Shown here: positions 8,277 through 17,237 of the stretch, one piece after another | Position numbering within the stretch: the first letter of the stretch is position 1 | Layout: the number at the start of each line of letters is the position of its first letter | From: JAAYPI01 sp036734385 | GTDB taxonomy: Bacteria; Bacteroidota; Bacteroidia; Bacteroidales; Paludibacteraceae | Direction: 5' to 3' | Assembly (NCBI GenBank): GCA_036734385.1 | Contig: DAIMYQ010000014.1 | Location: forward strand, 1-36,173 | Length of the DNA stretch: 36,173 bases | Translations under genes and position numbers: made by a program | Notes under the pieces: model-generated | The model's database searches: none | Told to the model about the DNA's origin: nothing | Seen by the model: the letters and a program-made list of their open reading frames with translations, nothing else

Positions 8277-10736
8277 ATGTATTACTCTATCAAAAAAATT
8301 GCAAGTGCCATTGATGCAGATGCTAAGTTACATCAAGATAGTGACATTCAATATTTGCTGACCGACAGCAGAACGGTTTATTACCCAAAAGAAAGTCTGT
8401 TTTTTGCATTAGAAACTTCTACGAACAATGGGCATAAGTACATCAATGATTTATACAAGCAAGGAGTACGAAATTTTGTAATTCGCACCTTCTCGGAAAA
8501 ATGGAATGCACCGGATGCAAATTTTTTAGTAGTTAAAGATACGCTTACAGCACTTCAAACTCTGGCAAAAAAACATCGAGAAAATTTTCAAATCCCTATT
8601 GTTGCCATTACCGGAAGTAACGGCAAAACCATTGTAAAAGAATGGTTAAACCAACTTTTACAAGAAGATTCTGTTATCACGCGATCTCCAAAAAGTTACA
8701 ATTCACAAATAGGAGTTCCTCTTTCTATTTGGCAACTTAACAAAAGTTCTCAAATCGGAATTTTTGAAGCAGGCATCTCGCAAACTAGCGAAATGAGCAA
8801 ATTAGCACCTATCATCCAACCTGAAATTGGAATTTTCACTAATTTAGGTGAAGCTCATCAGGAAAATTTTAATTCATTAGAAGAAAAACTGCAAGAAAAA
8901 TTACTTCTTTTCAAAAATAGCAAAGTTCTCATTTACAAGAAGGATGTAAATGTGGAAAGAATTATGCAAAAGAATAATCGTGCTGTTCAATTGTTTGCAT
9001 GGTCAGAAAAAGAAGATGCTAACGTCAAAATATGTAATATCAAAAAACAAGAAAAAAACTCCATTATTGACTACCAATATGAGGGTGAAAAATATAATTA
9101 CTCATTGCCTTTTGTCGATGATGCTTCCATAGAAAATAGCATTAACTGCTTGACCTTTTGCTTATTTTTCGGATTGAAACCTGAAGTTATTAATGCACGC
9201 ATAAATAAACTTGAACCTGTAGGAATGCGTCTGGAAGTCAAAAAGGGAATAAATGACTGTTCATTAATAAATGACACATACAATTCCGATATTAATTCTT
9301 TAAACATTGCATTGGACTTACTGGTATATTCTTCCGGCAATAAACAGGACAAAAGGACATTGATATTATCAGACATTATACAATCAGGTGAAAAAGATGA
9401 AAATTTGTACAAACGGGTAGCCGATTCGGTAAGACAAAAAAATATTTCTAAAATCATTGGCATTGGGGAAACCATCAGCCAATTTTCTAATTTATTTTCC
9501 TGCGAAAAACACTTTTTCAAGGATACAGAATCTTTTCTTGCATCCGATTTAATGGATTCATTTTTCAATGAAGCCATTTTACTGAAAGGTGCTCGTCAAT
9601 TTTATTTTGAACGTATTTCTTCACGATTGGAACAGAAAAGACATGAAACGGTTATGGAAATTAACCTCAACGCATTAGTCCATAATTTCAACTTTTTGCG
9701 TTCTAAGTTGAAGCCCGAAACAAAAACAATGTGTATGATAAAAGCCAATGCCTATGGCTGTGGGGCTATTGACGTGGCAAAAACGCTACAATACCATCGT
9801 TGCGATTATTTTGGAGTAGCGGTTGCTGACGAAGGTGCAGAATTGAGAAAAGCAGGAATTTACACTCCAATCATTGTAATGAACCCCGAACCAAGCTGTT
9901 TTTCTGTACTGTTTGAAAATAAATTGGAACCGGAAATTTACAGTTTCAACTTATTGAGAGAATTTTCAAAGAAAGCAAATGAAGAAGGTGTCGTGAACTA
10001 CCCTATTCACATAAAAATAGATACCGGAATGCATCGTTTGGGTTTTAATCCCGAAGATATGGAACAACTGGTAAAGGAATTAAAGAACAACCATTCTGTT
10101 CAAGTTCAATCGGTATTTTCACATTTGGTAGGTAGCGATGAAACTCGATTCAATGACTTTACCGAACAACAAATAAAGATATTTTCAGAATGCAGTTCTT
10201 TCTTACAAGAACATACCGAACACTACATTATCAGACACATACTCAACAGTGCAGGCGTTCAGCGTTTTGCCGAAAATCAATTTGACATGGTTCGCTTGGG
10301 CATTGCTCTATATGGTGTAGGTTCCGAAAAACAAACTGAAATAGAGCATTTGGCAACACTCAAAACTATCATTTTACAAATAAAGGATATTAAAGCGACA
10401 GACACTGTGGGATACAGTCGAAACGGGAAATTAACCCGTGATTCTCGAATTGCAGCCATCCCTATCGGTTATGCCGACGGATTGAGAAGAAGTTTCGGAA
10501 ATGGAAATGGTTATGTGTTGGTGAATGGCCAAAGAGCATCTTTTGTAGGTAATATTTGTATGGATATCAGCATGATAGACATTACCGAAATAGATGATGT
10601 AAAAGAAGGCGACCCTGTCATTATTTTTGGCAACGACCTAACGATAGAAACCCTTGCTGAAAAAGTAAATACCATTCCTTATGAGATATTAACGGGCGTT
10701 TCTCAACGTGTCAAAAGAGTCTATTTCCAAGAATAA
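8277..10736 (+). CDS. murF-alr: Bifunctional MurF ligase / alanine racemase
   Basis: Two enzymes of the D-Ala branch of peptidoglycan synthesis in one 819-residue chain. The N-terminal MurF half (about 1-450) adds D-Ala-D-Ala to UDP-MurNAc-tripeptide using ATP; it shows LLTDSRTV, the P-loop ITGSNGKT (111-118) followed by KEW, NLGEAHQENF and NDTYNSDINS. The alanine racemase half begins near residue 454 (ETVMEINLNALVHNF), carries MIKANAYGCG with the PLP lysine K489, HIKIDTGMHRLGF, VGYSRNG with the catalytic Tyr, and IPIGYADGLRR. This fusion is known in Bacteroidota. All key residues are visible, so both halves should be active. Starts 10 nt after the preceding stop; a small lipoprotein gene follows by 20 nt. 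Confidence 0.96.
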   Translation: MYYSIKKIASAIDADAKLHQDSDIQYLLTDSRTVYYPKESLFFALETSTNNGHKYINDLYKQGVRNFVIRTFSEKWNAPDANFLVVKDTLTALQTLAKKHRENFQIPIVAITGSNGKTIVKEWLNQLLQEDSVITRSPKSYNSQIGVPLSIWQLNKSSQIGIFEAGISQTSEMSKLAPIIQPEIGIFTNLGEAHQENFNSLEEKLQEKLLLFKNSKVLIYKKDVNVERIMQKNNRAVQLFAWSEKEDANVKICNIKKQEKNSIIDYQYEGEKYNYSLPFVDDASIENSINCLTFCLFFGLKPEVINARINKLEPVGMRLEVKKGINDCSLINDTYNSDINSLNIALDLLVYSSGNKQDKRTLILSDIIQSGEKDENLYKRVADSVRQKNISKIIGIGETISQFSNLFSCEKHFFKDTESFLASDLMDSFFNEAILLKGARQFYFERISSRLEQKRHETVMEINLNALVHNFNFLRSKLKPETKTMCMIKANAYGCGAIDVAKTLQYHRCDYFGVAVADEGAELRKAGIYTPIIVMNPEPSCFSVLFENKLEPEIYSFNLLREFSKKANEEGVVNYPIHIKIDTGMHRLGFNPEDMEQLVKELKNNHSVQVQSVFSHLVGSDETRFNDFTEQQIKIFSECSSFLQEHTEHYIIRHILNSAGVQRFAENQFDMVRLGIALYGVGSEKQTEIEHLATLKTIILQIKDIKATDTVGYSRNGKLTRDSRIAAIPIGYADGLRRSFGNGNGYVLVNGQRASFVGNICMDISMIDITEIDDVKEGDPVIIFGNDLTIETLAEKVNTIPYEILTGVSQRVKRVYFQE

Positions 10737-10756
10737 AACAAGTTTAAATTCTGACA

Positions 10757-11350
10757 ATGCACACGAAAAATATTTATAAAATAAGCTTAGTGGTCATCCT
10801 TTTAGGTACGCTTTTTTGTTCTTGTTTACGAACAAAAGATTTTAAAATAAACGACAATCTACTTAGCGACGAGATTACCAATAGTGAGTTACAAGTATCA
10901 TACAAAATACCATCTTCGTTTAGTGCCGTAAGCAAAGATTTCACAGATTCCGTTTCCAATGAAGAAATGTCAAGAGATCCTGCGGCAAGTAGAATCTGTG
11001 CCATTTATATTGACACCATAAATGGAGCATCCATCATAGTTTCTGATATGCGTTATGTTCCTCAAGAAAAAATCAGTAAAAACATAAAGGAATACAAAAA
11101 ATATTTCAATCAAAACAATTACTGGAAAAATGTTGAAAAAGAAAGATATTTGCACGAAGAATATACCATAACAGAAATCCGCTGTAGTAATGATAAAGCA
11201 CTGCTAATCAAACTCTTTTTCTTTGAAAAAGATCAGCAATTATTCATAGTTGATTATTCATTACCCGCGACATATGCAGAAGGGTACAAAGCTTCTATAG
11301 AATCCTCGATAGGTTCGTTTAAAAAAGGATATACAGTGATATTTAATTGA
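10757..11350 (+). CDS. Small lipoprotein of unknown function
   Basis: I do not recognise this family. The 197-residue protein begins MHTKNIYKISLVVILLGTLF followed by CSC, a lipoprotein-type signal with Cys22 or Cys24 as anchor. The mature part is hydrophilic and mixed alpha/beta in appearance, with QVSYKIPSSFSAVS, ICAIYIDTINGASIIVSDM and LFIVDYSLPATYAEGYKA; such short strands followed by a C-terminal helix recall the fold of small PsbP/LpqN-like lipoproteins, but this is a loose analogy. It is the last gene of the plus-strand envelope run, 20 nt after murF-alr, and its stop is 9 nt from the stop of mtgA on the opposite strand. Confidence 0.7.
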   Translation: MHTKNIYKISLVVILLGTLFCSCLRTKDFKINDNLLSDEITNSELQVSYKIPSSFSAVSKDFTDSVSNEEMSRDPAASRICAIYIDTINGASIIVSDMRYVPQEKISKNIKEYKKYFNQNNYWKNVEKERYLHEEYTITEIRCSNDKALLIKLFFFEKDQQLFIVDYSLPATYAEGYKASIESSIGSFKKGYTVIFN

Positions 11351-11359
11351 TTTCCTCTC

Positions 11360-12055
11360 CTATTTATCAAAATCTATTCGACCCATTTTGGGCATTAGTC
11401 TAAGAATCCTGGCCTTTCTTCTTTGCATATAAGGACCTGAATTAACAACTTTATATTTTCTTGGATTTGGCAAACAAGCTGCAATTGACGCTGCCTGCGA
11501 TTCAGTAAGATATTTTGGCGATTTATGAAAATAAACTTCAGATGCTTTTTCAACACCATAAATACCATTGCCCACTTCTATAACATTGAGGTAAACCTCC
11601 ATAATACGTTCTTTTGACCAAAAAATTTCTATTAGCAGTGTAAAATAAGCCTCTAAAGCTTTTCTTACGTAAGAACGATTTGGAACAAGAAAAACATTTT
11701 TCGCTGTTTGCTGGGTAATAGTACTGCCTCCTCTAATTCTTTTTCCTCTTCTATTTCCCTCATAGGCCTTTTTCATGCCTCTAAAATCAAAACCATTATG
11801 TTTAAGGAAACGATTATCCTCGGCAGCTATAACTGCCCGAATCATATTAGGAGAAATATTATCAATGGAAACCCAACTTCTTTCAAGTATAACAGGCTTT
11901 CCATCTGATATCTGTTCTGCCACTCGGATAAACATCAGTGGCGTATAGCAAACAGGAACAAAACGATATACTACAACGAAAAAAACACTTGAAAAAAATA
12001 AGGCTATGAAAACGTTTCTAATTACACGAAAAAACTTATTTTTTTTCTTTGCCAT
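11360..12055 (-). CDS. mtgA: Monofunctional peptidoglycan transglycosylase MtgA
   Basis: Polymerises lipid II into glycan strands at the outer face of the inner membrane. From the ATG at 12055 the protein has 231 residues: a Lys-rich start, one membrane anchor (about 11-32), then a GT51 domain. Motif 1 is AAEDNRFLKHNGFDF with catalytic Glu79; motif 2 is RGGSTITQQTAKN (108-120); motif 3 includes SKERIMEVYLNVIEVGNGIYG; ESQAASIAACLPNPRKY follows. No transpeptidase domain is present, which separates it from class A PBPs. A TTG at 12091 extends the frame into asnA and is rejected. The ATG is 5 nt after the asnA stop, so the two are probably cotranscribed. Confidence 0.95.
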   Translation of the reverse strand: MAKKKNKFFRVIRNVFIALFFSSVFFVVVYRFVPVCYTPLMFIRVAEQISDGKPVILERSWVSIDNISPNMIRAVIAAEDNRFLKHNGFDFRGMKKAYEGNRRGKRIRGGSTITQQTAKNVFLVPNRSYVRKALEAYFTLLIEIFWSKERIMEVYLNVIEVGNGIYGVEKASEVYFHKSPKYLTESQAASIAACLPNPRKYKVVNSGPYMQRRKARILRLMPKMGRIDFDK

Positions 12056-12060
12056 AATTA

Positions 12061-13098
12061 TTATAACAAATACATTCCATGTTGAGCACAATCTTTTCTC
12101 ATCTCATCAGACCAAATACTGGACTGTATTTCTCCAATATGTGCTTTGTGCAACATAAACATACATAAACGGGACTGTCCAATACCGCCACCGATAGAAA
12201 AGGGCAAAGAGCCTTCGACCAAACGTTTATGGTAATAATAACTCAAGCGATCTTCATTGCCCGTTATCTTTAGCTGACGCAAAAGGGCTTCTTTATCTAC
12301 CCTTATACCCATTGAAGAAAGTTCAAAAGCCTGACTTAAAACATTATTCCAAACCAGAATATCTCCATTCAAGCCAAGCAATCCATTGTCACCCGGAGTT
12401 GACCAGTCGTCATAATCCGGAGCACGACCATCATGTTTTTCTCCATTTGCCAACTTTCCACCTATTCCCATCACAAAAACGGCTCCATGTTTCTTAACGA
12501 TCAGATTTTCACGTTCTTTAGGTGTTTTATCAGGATACATTGCCAATAATTCTTCGGCATGTATAAAAAAGATATCACGAGGCAATTGTGGTTTGATGGA
12601 AGGAAACATCTCATAAACAGCATATTCCGAACGCACCATCACAGCATAAATTCGGCGTACAATATCCTTTAGAAAAGCAATTGTTCTGTCTTCCTTACCT
12701 ATCACCATCTCCCAATCCCATTGATCAACATACAAAGAATGTAAATTATCTAATTCTTCATCAGAACGGATGGCATTCATATCCGTATATACACCATATC
12801 CTTTTTCAATAGCATAATCAGCCAAAATAATACGTTTCCATTTTGCCAAGGAATGCACAACTTCAGCTTGCAAATCGCCCAAATCTTTTACAGGAAAACT
12901 TACAGCACGTTCTACGCCGTTTAAATCATCATTAATGCCGGTTCCTTTCAAAACAAAAAGAGGTGCAGTAACTCTTCTTAGTCTTAATTCTGCTGAAAAA
13001 TTCGATTGAAAAAAATCTTTCAGACATTTGATAGCCAATTCTGTTTGCTGCAAATCCAAAAGAGATTTGTAATTTACCGGTCTTATTAAATTTCCCAT
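12061..13098 (-). CDS. asnA: Aspartate--ammonia ligase AsnA
   Basis: Makes asparagine from aspartate, ammonia and ATP; the AsnA type uses free ammonia rather than glutamine and is related to class II aminoacyl-tRNA synthetases. The 345-residue length fits. Recognisable stretches are LRLRRVTAPLFVLKGTGIND, AVSFPVKDLGDLQAEVVHSL, LAKWKRIILADYAIEKGYG, YVDQWDWEMVIGKEDR, RAPDYDDWSTPGDNGLLGLN and, near the end, PFSIGGGIGQSRLCMFML, the class II motif 3 equivalent. Starts with ATG at 13098 downstream of a TACTTTTG element, and leads into mtgA with 5 nt between the genes. Confidence 0.97.
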   Translation of the reverse strand: MGNLIRPVNYKSLLDLQQTELAIKCLKDFFQSNFSAELRLRRVTAPLFVLKGTGINDDLNGVERAVSFPVKDLGDLQAEVVHSLAKWKRIILADYAIEKGYGVYTDMNAIRSDEELDNLHSLYVDQWDWEMVIGKEDRTIAFLKDIVRRIYAVMVRSEYAVYEMFPSIKPQLPRDIFFIHAEELLAMYPDKTPKERENLIVKKHGAVFVMGIGGKLANGEKHDGRAPDYDDWSTPGDNGLLGLNGDILVWNNVLSQAFELSSMGIRVDKEALLRQLKITGNEDRLSYYYHKRLVEGSLPFSIGGGIGQSRLCMFMLHKAHIGEIQSSIWSDEMRKDCAQHGMYLL

Positions 13099-13124
13099 AT
13101 TAAAGTTTTTTCTTATTTGTAGAG

Positions 13125-13158
13125 CAAAAGTAAAAAAAATCCACGAAAATCACACAAA
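13125..13158 (-). promoter_or_regulatory. Promoter of asnA-mtgA
   Basis: Minus strand TTTG (13158-13155) and TACTTTTG (13132-13125) with a 22-bp spacer, close to the Bacteroidota pattern. The -7 element is 26 nt before the asnA ATG. Confidence 0.5.
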
Positions 13159-13268
13159 AACGATGTTTTTAAATGCAACTTGACCTTTAATCTGAAAAAA
13201 CACCCATTAAAAAGAAACTTCCTCTACATTTATAAACTTACTTGAATTATAAAATACAAAAAAATGTG

Positions 13269-13276
13269 TAAGTTTG
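13269..13276 (+). promoter_or_regulatory. -7 element for tRNA-Arg
   Basis: TAAGTTTG matches TAnnTTTG and ends 16 nt before the tRNA 5' end, a sensible position for a tRNA promoter. A TTG at 13242-13244 is a weak upstream candidate with long spacing. Confidence 0.5.
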
Positions 13277-13292
13277 CACTTGTGAAAATGCA

Positions 13293-13364
13293 GGTCCCAT
13301 AGTTTAATGGATAAAACGTAAGATTCCGGTTCTTATGATGAAGGTTCGATTCCTTCTGGGATCA
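13293..13364 (+). tRNA. tRNA-Arg (anticodon CCG)
   Basis: Folded by hand. Acceptor stem GGTCCCA pairs with TGGGATC (one G-T), D stem GTTT with AAAC, anticodon stem TAAGA with TCTTA around loop TTCCGGT, and T stem GAAGG with CCTTC around TTCGATT. Variable loop is 4 nt and the discriminator is A. The anticodon CCG at 13326-13328 reads the arginine codon CGG, and G37 follows it. CCA is not encoded. It stands alone, with a promoter-like TAAGTTTG upstream and the kinase-fold gene 115 bp downstream. Confidence 0.95.
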
Positions 13365-13479
13365 CTCTACTACAATTCGGTGTTATTTAATACCTAAATA
13401 ATCGACCATCTTAAAATTCTTATCGGTATTTTTTTTAGAATCAATTTCCCCAAGATATAATTTTAACCTAGTAAATGCC

Positions 13480-14574
13480 ATGAATACAGCTGAAAGACGC
13501 AGAAAATCTCAACTCTATTTTTTAACAAGCAGGCAAGAAATTGAGGTTGGGAACGTAAAAGATTTACCGGTAAGTGTAGACGTGATTGACCGTATTGATG
13601 AATATTCGGAGTGCGTTGAACAAGTTTTTTCTTCGGGTCTAACAGCAATCGTTTATAAACTAAAAATTGATGGGAAATATTATAATCTAAAGAAAAAGCG
13701 AAAAGAAATATTGGTACTAAACACTGATGGACAAACTTCTTTTCTAAACGAAATACAACGAAGACTTGATTTTGAGGAGGCTAAAAAACATAATCCGGAA
13801 AACTTTAGAGGTATTGTTGAAACTATCTATGCTAGCCTTACCAAAGGTTTTATTTTATCAGAATGGATTGAAGGTGAATTTATTACACATTTCTCAAAAG
13901 ATATTTTCAGCTCTATTTTTCAAACACTATTTGAAGTAGAGAAAATTGGATTATTTGAATGTGACCTATCGCTACCCAATATGTTGGTAGATAATAACAA
14001 CCGTGTGCACTTTTTCGATTTTGGATATATGTATCCGTATAATCCATTACAGCACTTCAATTCAGATGGTAAAGAAATTCCAATTTTTCATATGGCGGAA
14101 AGATTAGAAAGCAGGTGTCTAATGCAATATTTAATGGATATTGAGAACCATCAGAATATCAATTCGGCTCTAAACGCATTCAAAATAACTAAGGAATCGG
14201 CATTGGAAATTTATATAAAAAAGGCATATTGGCTTGAAAAAAATATGGCAGATAATGACGTTATAGTTTGGCAAAAACATTTTATTCAACTTTGGGAAAA
14301 TGGATTGTGCAATCAAGACAATTTGAATGATTTATACGAATTGGAATCATTTCGTTCATACGTGTTAGATGTATATGATGATGTCAGCGGAAAAAGCTGC
14401 ACTCGAGCAACTTTACAAAAGTCCGACAAAATTTTGCAAAAAATAACAAATCATTATGATTTTCTCAAAAAAAACCAAGGTCTATTTTGGGGAGATGAAT
14501 TACTGGACAGGTCTTTATTAATAAAAAAATATGAAAATATAAAAAGTCAAGTTGTTGAGTACCAATTACACTAA
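13480..14574 (+). CDS. Uncharacterised kinase-fold (phosphotransferase-like) protein
   Basis: I do not recognise a named family, but the 364-residue protein shows the order of protein-kinase-like fold motifs: a glycine-loop-like SSGLTAIVYK (51-60), a Lys cluster NLKKKRK (69-75) where the ATP-binding lysine should sit, NEIQRR with Glu91 as possible helix-C partner, a hinge-like LSEWIEGEF (126-133), catalytic loop FECDLSLPNMLVD (159-171) with Asp162 and Asn167, and FFDFGYMYP (178-186) with the metal-binding DFG. The substrate may be protein, lipid, sugar or small molecule. There is no signal peptide or membrane helix; the C-terminal about 130 residues are helical-looking. ATG at 13480 is preceded by AT-rich DNA. 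It lies alone between a tRNA gene and a convergent sugar operon, consistent with an acquired gene. Confidence 0.75.
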   Translation: MNTAERRRKSQLYFLTSRQEIEVGNVKDLPVSVDVIDRIDEYSECVEQVFSSGLTAIVYKLKIDGKYYNLKKKRKEILVLNTDGQTSFLNEIQRRLDFEEAKKHNPENFRGIVETIYASLTKGFILSEWIEGEFITHFSKDIFSSIFQTLFEVEKIGLFECDLSLPNMLVDNNNRVHFFDFGYMYPYNPLQHFNSDGKEIPIFHMAERLESRCLMQYLMDIENHQNINSALNAFKITKESALEIYIKKAYWLEKNMADNDVIVWQKHFIQLWENGLCNQDNLNDLYELESFRSYVLDVYDDVSGKSCTRATLQKSDKILQKITNHYDFLKKNQGLFWGDELLDRSLLIKKYENIKSQVVEYQLH

Positions 14575-14620
14575 CAAAACGGTCATTTTTATTAGGCAAA
14601 TTAGAAGCAACTCTCTTTAA

Positions 14621-14660
14621 CTAAAAAAAGTAGAGGTTATATCCAAAAGGATACATCCTC
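14621..14660 (-). terminator. Intrinsic terminator of the permease-ROK unit
   Basis: Arms 14633-14644 and 14649-14660 can form a 12-position stem with two mismatches and an AAAA loop. Read on the minus strand it is followed by CTTTTTTTAG (14630-14621). It lies 23 nt past the ROK kinase stop and may also stop transcription of the converging kinase-fold gene. Confidence 0.65.
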
Positions 14661-14683
14661 CACTTAATCTAGTTTTTCAATTA

Positions 14684-15649
14684 CTATTCCTTAATTTCCC
14701 AAGCCAAAGCACTTGCTCCCAATACCGCAGCATCAGACTCCTTTAACTCAGAAAACAACAATTTGACTTTATCTCTAAAAATAGGCATCAAATTCTTTTC
14801 CATTGATTCTCTTATAGGTCGTAATAATAATTCGCCTGCCTTAGAAAGTCCACCAAACATTATAATAGCTTCAGGACTAGAGAATTTAACAAAATCAGCA
14901 AAAGCTTCACCTAAAATTTGTCCGGTAAAAGTAAAAACATCTTGAGCCAATTTATCTCCCGCAACCGCAGCATCAAAAACATCTTTTGAAGTAATCTCTT
15001 CGGCAGGAATATCCCTAAGACGACTTTTCAAATCTTTTTGAGTTTCCAAAAACTCACAAGCCGAACGAGCCACACCCGTTGCAGAAGCATAAGCTTCCAA
15101 ACAACCGGTAAGACCGCAACCGCACAAACGGCCATTATTACGACGCATAGTTGTATGACCTAACTCTCCGGCAAACCCATCATTTCCGTATACTAATGAG
15201 CCATTTGAAACGATTCCGCTACCAACACCTGTACCCAAGGTAATCATAATAAAATCTTTCATACCACGAGCCGCTCCATATATCATTTCACCTATGGCTG
15301 CAGCATTTGCATCATTGGTAATGGCCACCGGAAGATCAAATTTTTCATTTATTTTTTTTGCGAAAGGAATAATTCCTTTCCATGGAAGATTTGGAGCCTG
15401 TTCAATATTTCCCGTAAAATAATTAGCATTAGGAGCACCAATACCTATTCCTTTAATTTTGGAAATATCCGTATTGTCTTTAATCAATTTTGACAATTCT
15501 TGATAAAGTTCTTTGATATAATCTTCCAAAAAAACATGTTTTTGCGTCTTAATAGAAGACGTAGCCAACACACTTCCACGTGCATCTACTATACCAAAAA
15601 CGGTATTGGTTCCACCAATATCAATACCAACGACATAAGGTTTTTGCAT
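14684..15649 (-). CDS. ROK-family sugar kinase (glucokinase-like)
   Basis: Predicted to phosphorylate glucose or a related hexose with ATP in the cytoplasm. The N-terminal phosphate motif GIDIGGTNT (8-16) and ITNDANAAAIGE with catalytic Asp113 are present, as is MITLGTGVGSGI. The ROK signature runs from AGELGHTTM (160-168; Glu162 and zinc-binding His165) to CGCGLTGCLE (176-185), whose Cys176, Cys178 and Cys183 complete the zinc site. All catalytic and zinc residues are intact, so an enzyme rather than a ROK repressor; there is no N-terminal helix-turn-helix. 321 residues is a normal length. It starts 30 nt after the permease gene and probably shares its transcript. Confidence 0.92.
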   Translation of the reverse strand: MQKPYVVGIDIGGTNTVFGIVDARGSVLATSSIKTQKHVFLEDYIKELYQELSKLIKDNTDISKIKGIGIGAPNANYFTGNIEQAPNLPWKGIIPFAKKINEKFDLPVAITNDANAAAIGEMIYGAARGMKDFIMITLGTGVGSGIVSNGSLVYGNDGFAGELGHTTMRRNNGRLCGCGLTGCLEAYASATGVARSACEFLETQKDLKSRLRDIPAEEITSKDVFDAAVAGDKLAQDVFTFTGQILGEAFADFVKFSSPEAIIMFGGLSKAGELLLRPIRESMEKNLMPIFRDKVKLLFSELKESDAAVLGASALAWEIKE

Positions 15650-15679
15650 AATTAATTTATTTTTAATGTTAGACTAATT

Positions 15680-16981
15680 TTATTCTATGGGAATATTTTT
15701 ATTTACATTTTTATATCCTACAAAAGCATAAGTCATAATGTATAAAAAAGCTGCGAAAATGACCCAATAACTTGCCATATACCCTACTTTATCAGCAACA
15801 AAACCCTGCAAAGCGGGAAGAACTCCACCACCGGAAACGGTTAACATCAAAAAACCGGATGCCATTCCCGTAAACTTACCTAAACCTGAGAGTACCAAAT
15901 TAAAAATACTACTCCACATAACCGATGTACAAAGTCCGCAAGAAACAAGAAACACAACATTTAAAGGAACATAATGAAACCTAAAAGACAATGTTGAATC
16001 AATAACAGGAAATTTCACCCACAAAATCGGCACGAACATCGAGAGCAACACAAGAACACTTCCAATAATTGTTACCGTAATCAGCATCGACTTACTAGAA
16101 AACTTCTTAGCAATAAGACCTCCAAAGAATCGTCCCAATAACATACAAAACCAGTACATTCCGACAATCGTTCCTGCAATGTTTTTTTCCATTCCCATAC
16201 CTGCAGAGCCATCGGTAAAACTTCTTCCTGCAGTCATATAGAGATAAGCAATAACTTGAATACCAACTTCCAAACCGACATACAAAAACATGGCAATCAT
16301 TCCAAATCTGAAATGCCTAAAAGAAAGTGGACTATACAGTTCTTTCTTTTCATTCGTTTCCCCTCGTTTCTTCAAAGAAAAAGGTTCCGGTATATCAACA
16401 AAATAAAGAGCGATAAACGTTGCCACAAAAGTTACCATAGTAACATACAACGCAGGGCTTACATCCGAAATTTGAGGATTGACAACTTGTCCTACCAAAA
16501 TGCCTGCAAAGACAGGAGCAATAGTAGCTCCTGAGGAGTTAAAAACTCCACCGAACAAAAGTAATTGATTCCCTTTTCTTTCGTCTGCTCCCAAACTATT
16601 TAGCATCGGATTAATGAGTGCATTTAACATACACATCGAGCAACCCGAAATAAAAGCTCCTGTAAGATAAATGGCAAAACTGCCTAAAAACCCCGAAAAC
16701 AGGGTAATCGTCACCCCAATAAAGCCAACAGCAAGTGCTGATAAAGCCGTCTTCTTGTAACCGATATGCTGCAACAGCCATCCCGCAGGAAGACCCATAA
16801 TAACATAGGCAATAAAATTAGCTCCATTGCCCAACAAAGACTGAAAATTAGAAAGATGAAATTGCCCCTTGACGACATCAGCAAAAGGAGTTTGTAAATT
16901 TGTCACAAACGCTAACATGAAACAAAGTACAAACAACATTGCAATGGGCAACGTGTAATTTTTTTTCTGTATATTCTCCAT
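15680..16981 (-). CDS. Sugar permease, FucP/GluP-like MFS transporter
   Basis: Proton-coupled sugar importer of the inner membrane. From the ATG at 16981 there are 433 residues and about 12 hydrophobic segments. FMLAFVTNLQTPFADVVKGQF in the first helix region, the loop motif LPAGWLLQHIGYKKTALSA, SMCMLNALINPMLNSLGADE and LVSCGLCTSVMWSSIFNLVL are characteristic of the FucP branch (fucose, glucose or galactose permeases). Pairing with a glucokinase-like ROK enzyme favours glucose or a similar hexose over fucose; this is context, not proof. The frame extends four codons to a TTG at 16993; the ATG is preferred. Upstream, the 281-bp gap to phoH holds promoters only and shows no other gene. Confidence 0.88.
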   Translation of the reverse strand: MENIQKKNYTLPIAMLFVLCFMLAFVTNLQTPFADVVKGQFHLSNFQSLLGNGANFIAYVIMGLPAGWLLQHIGYKKTALSALAVGFIGVTITLFSGFLGSFAIYLTGAFISGCSMCMLNALINPMLNSLGADERKGNQLLLFGGVFNSSGATIAPVFAGILVGQVVNPQISDVSPALYVTMVTFVATFIALYFVDIPEPFSLKKRGETNEKKELYSPLSFRHFRFGMIAMFLYVGLEVGIQVIAYLYMTAGRSFTDGSAGMGMEKNIAGTIVGMYWFCMLLGRFFGGLIAKKFSSKSMLITVTIIGSVLVLLSMFVPILWVKFPVIDSTLSFRFHYVPLNVVFLVSCGLCTSVMWSSIFNLVLSGLGKFTGMASGFLMLTVSGGGVLPALQGFVADKVGYMASYWVIFAAFLYIMTYAFVGYKNVNKNIPIE

Positions 16982-17237
16982 GAAAAAAATCAAGCAACAG
17001 TCAAAAAAAATCTCAAAATAAAACTAAAGAAACAGGCTTTTTTTAAGATATTTTTCAACAGGCAAATTTCAACTTTTCCACTATCGGTACAAAAATAGTA
17101 TATTTTTTTGTTTCAGCTACCGCGGTTCCGCATTTTATTTGTTTGACAAAAAAAAGAAAAAAAATTCTCCAAAAATACTTCAGCCAAAAAAAGATACTTG
17201 GAACATAAAAATGATATATAAATGTCAATTCTTTTTG

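Noticed and set aside
9098..9577. 159-codon minus-strand frame inside murF-alr
   Set aside because: Antisense to the conserved MurF half; no family features.
12056..12091. TTG-started extension of mtgA overlapping asnA
   Set aside because: The ATG at 12055 lies 5 nt after the asnA stop and leads straight into the Lys-rich membrane-anchor start.
13383..13401. TTATTTA/TAAATAA inverted repeat after the tRNA as a terminator
   Set aside because: Only seven A-T pairs and no T run; too weak to claim.
13293..14683. tRNA-associated integrated element with direct repeats
   Set aside because: No copy of the tRNA 3' end was seen near the kinase gene or elsewhere nearby, and there is no integrase; acquisition is only a possibility.
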